From positions 1,386,322 to 1,450,321 of the forward strand of contig LNAC01000346.1 of the NCBI GenBank assembly GCA_002007465.1: 64,000 bases of DNA. The letters are read 5' to 3'. The translations under genes were made by a program, and so were the position numbers. Of the stretch, positions 59,341 to 64,000 are shown piece by piece; the stretch's first letter is position 1; each line of letters begins with the position of its first letter. Origin of the DNA: Ailurus styani. Its lineage: Eukaryota > Chordata > Mammalia > Carnivora > Ailuridae. The notes below the pieces were generated by a model that was given only the letters and a program-made list of their open reading frames with translations, was not told the DNA's origin and did no database searches.

Positions 59341-59829
59341 GGACAGTGCTCTCTGACCCAGCAAAGGATGTGTGAATTCTTCTTGACTTTTGATGGATAT
59401 CTTTAGTCTGGAACAGGGATTTTCTCCCTTAACCTGCAACAGTGTTCGTCTGTAGAGGAGGAACGTACACTACACATGGGCTTCCTTTTGACTTAGGCAG
59501 AAGGCATCCTATGGCCAGTAAGAGGTCAACTTACTCTGAGCGCATTGGTGATCTCTTATGCTCTTCTGGTGTTGGCCTCACTCCTATCACATGGTTGAAT
59601 CTCCTGCACATGAAAACCTAAAGGCCTGCAGAGGGGCAGATCAGAACACTTCAGCATTCTGATCTCCTTTTGACTTCTGTTGTTGGAAGCCTAAAGATAG
59701 GTAAGTTTTATTCTAAATACAAGGGCTTCCATTTTTTATATGTATGAAATTTCTTTTATACTGATATGAATGTTCTATTTCATGAACAGCTTCATAAACT
59801 TTAACTGGTCTAATTGTTCATAACCCATG

Positions 59830-60250
59830 TAAATATTTATTATTAATCTGTTAAATATTTATTATTTACTATGTTCCGGGCACTATTTTAGGCAGCATTA
59901 ACTACTAATAGATGTGGCTGGCCCTGAGACACTTAAATTGTATATAAACCATAAACTAAATAATACACAAAGTCATAATGTGATGTCAGGTGATAATAGG
60001 TGCTATAAAATAAGAGGATCAAAGGTGGCTGAGTATTAATTTGCTTGGGATGGTCAGGTAAGTCCTCTCTGAGTTGGTGACATTTTACCTGAAGTCTAAA
60101 GGAAGAAACCAGGTGGACAAATCAGGAAGGCATATTCAAGAACAAAGGAATAATAAATACAAAGGTCCTGAGGCAAGATTGTGCAGAGATTGTTCCAGAA
60201 ATAGCCATAAAATCAGTGAGTAATGAGTGAGAAAGAAATGATAAGAGGGT
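59830..60250 (-). repeat. L2 LINE relic, long
   Basis: 'aatatttattatttactatg', 'ttccgggcactattttaggc', 'atgtgatgtcaggtgataat', 'tgggatggtcaggtaagtcc', 'tctctgagttggtgacattt', 'tgaagtctaaaggaag', 'caaaggtcctgaggcaagat' follow reversed L2 in order over about 400 bp. L2 is an ancient CR1-type LINE. No open frame remains. Confidence 0.75.
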
Positions 60251-61565
60251 GGTGGAGAAGCAAAATGTAATATGGTTATGACTATAAACAAATTTGAACT
60301 GATAGGAAAATACACTACAAACATTGATAAAATCTTTGCCATGAGCACAGTTCTCTGGTTAACAATAAAACATTGGTGAATCAAAATACTGGGTAAAAAA
60401 GCTGTGGATAATTTAATTAAAACAGCTTATTTACACAATGGAAATTTTACTATTTCACTTATCTCTGTATGTAATTGATCAAATGGAACCATCACATTGG
60501 GAAAAAAATGAACACTTGGAATATTCGTTATTTCAAGAGTTACAACTATGATTAAAATATACTTGTTAGAATGAAACATCCATCTTCTTTGATAATGTAG
60601 AGAATCTTCTGGCACAGATGAGTTTTTCTACCTATCGTTGGGAACATTATATGAGCCAAGTAAGCACCTGCAGATACAAAATATCTAATCCAACCTGACA
60701 GTTCTTTTTTTCAATTCATACCATATAATTTTTCAACAAAAAAATCTGTCAAAGGAGGTTCCATTAGTGTCAGGTAAAGATTCCTAACCAGCATACTTTT
60801 AACTTGTTCTAAAATGATAGTAACAAGTGAATCTTAAGTGGGAAACTCCTATTGCAAATAAAATGTAAGTCTTTATCTTATCTATTTATTTTCTTTGATC
60901 CTGGCATTCTGGAAACTCTGAAGGAGCTGTGACTTTGACAAATTTGATGTCTGCCAGTTCCTACGGGGATGCACTAAGAACAAATGCAACAGTCTACTTT
61001 CTGCTCCACCTGTTTTCATTAAACAGTGATTTACTAGGAGTTAGCTGAATTGAAACCTACATTGGCCATTTTCCTTAAAAATAATGTAGCAAATTTATTG
61101 GAAAGACTTAAAATTATCATTAATACTTCTAGAGAAGTTCATTCCAAATTTAATCTCACTCTCTCTTGCTCCCTCTTTCTCAATCCTCCTCCTTTCCACC
61201 TCCCATCTTTCCTTCTCGTTTTCTCTTGTGAGGAGATGGGAAGATGAGGCCATTTGGGAAAAACATATGAATAAATTAAAAACTAATCAACTGAGGTTTA
61301 ATTTCATTTACAATGCAGAATTCCAATTGATTTTGATTTGCATTAGTAGATGTATTGTATTTCAAATAACTTGAAGATATGTGTTCTCCTGAATACTTAA
61401 ATTGTACTATAGTGCATAAATAGAAATAACTTCATTCTTATGTTTAATTATACAATTCCCATACTTATTTATTTATTTATGCATTTAAAAATACTTATTA
61501 GCTATATCCAAAATGTTAGGTGATGCTTTAGGTACAAAATTAAATTAGGTGTGCAGCTAAAATAT
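60251..61565. other. Unique AT-rich stretch
   Basis: 61140-61215 is pyrimidine-rich. No gene seen. Confidence 0.5.
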
Positions 61566-61665
61566 AACCCCTTGTGAGTGGGGACTTGATTTTTATTTGC
61601 CATTGTGTCCTTAGTGAATAGAACAAAGCCTGGCAGAGAGTAGCATTTAAATGTATATAATGAGT
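61566..61665 (+). repeat. L2 3' end relic
   Basis: 'gtgagtggggacttgatttt', 'ccattgtgtccttagtgaat', 'acaaagcctggcagagagta' follows the L2 3' order (gggcagggact...ttgtatccccag...gcctggcacatagta). Confidence 0.55.
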
Positions 61666-62767
61666 ATATATTCTAAGTGGATATATGTATTTGAGAATGA
61701 CCGTATGTATATGAGAAAATGAATGAATGTGTTCTCATCTCCTTCTTTTATGTTACTGAGAATTAGACAACTAAATTAATATCTGGAGTACAGTGCGATT
61801 AATATGATGATGGTCTCAAGTACTGAATGCTTAGGAAGCTTTTGAACCAGACTACAGGGGTGTTCCAGGCTCCAAGTCTGGAAACAGGGGATTAAAGACA
61901 CATAGTCAAGATTCAGAGTACATACATCTGGGGCTGAATTTCTTTAGGCACTAGAGAAAATAGCTTAGGGATCAAACATACACTTTTTAAGGTCCTGGAA
62001 CAAATACTTAGGTTGTAAAAAATTAAATAGTGTCTAGAATATGAAAAAAGATGCAAATCAGATATTAAGGGATATGAAACTAAATGCCCATTAAACTTAA
62101 CCTCTCAATCTTATTAATTGTTAAATTGAAACTTCTTATAATTAAGATATTTTACTCATAATTAATCTTAGTTACTCTGCAATTATCCCTCAAGATGCAT
62201 AGTAATTATTGAAAAAATCCTAGAGGATAATAATGAAAGGGCAAATTTATAAAGTCCTTTCAAATTTTTAATATAAACAAAAATGTTTAATGTAGGACAA
62301 ACGTAGACTTAATATATTTCATATGCTATGGGGCAAGGCCACAAAAAAAAATGAGACCTAGGGTTTCAAAACACCTAAGACAGGTCTGTATCACTCAGTC
62401 TAAGACTGGTTCTGATAGAGGCTGAAAACAAATATACTTTAATTAAAATATCTGCATGGTATCTATGTTGTAAGCGAGCAATTTCTAAACCCTAAATTGT
62501 CATTAATTGTCCCAAATTTAGAATGGAGACATGAAACTAAAAGCATCATTTTTATGTTTCAGTGAGATTAGAAAGTATATACAAATAGAAAATTAATGCA
62601 GTTGTCCTTACTTTAAGACCCTTCAGGACAATTGTTGCCTTAAATAAACTTCTAGTGTCTTTTTAACAGACTTTAAATCAGCCTGGACAAATTTCTTAGG
62701 ATAGTTTTAGGTCATTGAAGGGTCATGAAAAAAACTCCAATGGTAAAGGATAATATCTAAAGGCTTT
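61666..62767. other. Unique AT-rich stretch
   Basis: Nothing recognised. Confidence 0.5.
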
Positions 62768-62777
62768 TAAAAGTTAC

Positions 62778-62977
62778 TTTTTTTTTTAAGATTTTATTTA
62801 TTTATTTGACAGAGAGGGAGAGAGATCACAAGTAGGCTGAGAGACAGGTAGAGAGATTGGAGGACGCAGGCTCCTTGCCAAGCAGGGAGCCCGAGGTGGG
62901 CCTCAATCCCACGACCCTGAGATCATGACCTGAGCCGAAGGCAGAGGCTTTAACCCACTGAGCCACCCAGGCTCCCA
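62778..62977 (-). mobile_element. CAN-SINE, mustelid-type, minus strand
   Basis: Poly-T, 'aagattttatttatttattt', head 'gccgaaggcagaggctttaa' then 'ccactgagccacccagg'. Target duplication 'taaaagttac' (62768-62777 is 'taaaagttac', 62978-62987 is the same), 10 bp. The minus frame 62826-63035 is read-through. Confidence 0.96.
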
Positions 62978-62987
62978 TAAAAGTTAC

Positions 62988-64000
62988 ATTTTTAAAAATT
63001 ACAATAAAAATTATAATTACAAAAATTGAAAACAATTTTCCCCTTCAAAAATAAACAAATTGTTTATGAACTATTACAGAACTAATCACCTATAGCTTAA
63101 ATGCATGAATGTATACACATTAACAATGCTATTTTGTAAATTTTCATTTATATATGTGTATATATAGCTCATGATAGATACACATTATTTACATTCATAT
63201 GCAAGTTATAAAATATCTGCTATTATGTATAACATATACACAACACGTAGGCATCTGCATGCATGTGTTTCACACATAAATACATAGCACACATATACAT
63301 ACCTTAAAGAATCTTTAACTGATTTGTACATACTTCATTACATTCTAATTACACTTTAAGCTTGAATCACCCAAAAGCTTAGTACTAACAAAATTTTTGG
63401 AATGCCTATTTTTTTCTGAATATATGTGATCGCCTATTCTAAATATGTAGAGTTTATCCTGAATATCTATCATTTGTTAGAAGACTTAGAATCTACTATT
63501 TCTTAATCGTAGTTATAACCATTATTAAGACAAATATTTTTTGAAGCTTGATGATGTTTGCAGCATCTCTTTTTCTAAAGTTATCTGCAATGTAGATTTA
63601 GCACTTTTCTTTTTGAAACATTGTGAAAAAAATATCAGATCTTTTTAACCACAGTGGCCACTTTACTCTAATTAAATCATGCACTGTTATTTATCATTGT
63701 TTTTTTTTGAGAAAATCAGCTGTGATATACTTTTAAGCAGTTATTTCTTTTCTGAAATTTTATTGCCCCCCAAAATCAAAAGAATCCAATTTTCAGAGTA
63801 AAACAGTAGTAATTATAGGAATAATGAAACTATGGGTCTATAAGCCTCAAGCTATTTATTGTGCAATTCACAGTATTTGAGACTAAATCAAATTAGCTCT
63901 TTATTGTCCTTTTTCTGTTGTCTCAAACATTTTAACAATAGGCTTTCATCCTGAAATTACCTGTTAAGAAATTGTTTTTTTTTCTTTCATCTTAAGTTGA
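62988..64000. other. Unique AT-rich stretch at window end
   Basis: 63100-63300 is TA/CA-rich low complexity. No gene seen to the end of the window. Confidence 0.5.

Noticed and set aside
7182..62977. tRNA genes at SINE heads (A-box and B-box-like words)
   Set aside because: The heads are tRNA-derived but lack a foldable cloverleaf and are joined to CT-rich and A-rich SINE tails.
1..64000. CRISPR array, operon or phage-like system
   Set aside because: The short regular repeats present are microsatellites without spacers; no bacterial gene density or ribosome-binding sites; carnivore SINEs show the DNA is vertebrate nuclear.

Overview
The window looks like AT-rich, gene-poor nuclear DNA from a caniform carnivore, most likely a mustelid. 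The main evidence is 21 copies of the carnivore tRNA-derived SINE (CAN-SINE/SINEC) on both strands. Many belong to the subfamily reading 'ttaaagcctctgccttcgg', which I associate from memory with mustelids (mink, ferret, otter). Carnivore-type LINE-1 tails support the same placement. I see no complete protein-coding gene, no rRNA or tRNA gene, no CpG island, no CRISPR array and no bacterial gene organisation. The open frames in the window are mostly chance, antisense-to-repeat, or decayed L1.

Layout. 1-11.8 kb: mostly unique AT-rich DNA with weak MIR and L1 relics, two minus-strand SINEs and CA/TA microsatellites. 11.8-18 kb: a SINE, an L1 3' end, a polypyrimidine block, a 32-copy GT tract and a GATA tract. 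18-22 kb: unique DNA with a motif-rich block near 19.0-19.4 kb, plus hAT and L2 relics. 22.1-25.3 kb: two old L1 pieces, the first split by a young SINE. 25.9-31.6 kb: SINEs, MIRs and short L1 tails. 32.2-39.5 kb: two LTR-like blocks (one split by a SINE), a SINE cluster and a Tigger-type DNA transposon split by a SINE. 40-42.7 kb: L1 3' end, L2 relic, old SINE. 43.3 kb: a short exon-like block, the only candidate host coding sequence. 44.9-52.2 kb: a long L1 complex in which a younger L1 (two SINEs inside it) abuts an older L1 that holds an AT-rich expansion, an inverted L1 snippet and a hAT element itself split by a SINE. 52.3-64 kb: TATC microsatellite, a poly(T)-only insertion, SINEs, MIR/L2 relics, another L1 with an internal CA tract, and a second motif-rich unique block near 57.7 kb.

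Nothing here forms an operon or pathway. The features record layered retrotransposition, and nested insertions give their relative ages. Most SINE calls are supported by target-site duplications (TSDs) that I read directly. Family names for old repeats (MER3, MER20, Tigger, L1M, L2, MIR) come from remembered consensus sequences and were not checked against a database. The best follow-ups are the exon-like block at 43297-43400, the inverted L1 copy at 49436-49473, the poly(T)-only insertion at 53088-53112 and the unique motif-rich blocks.
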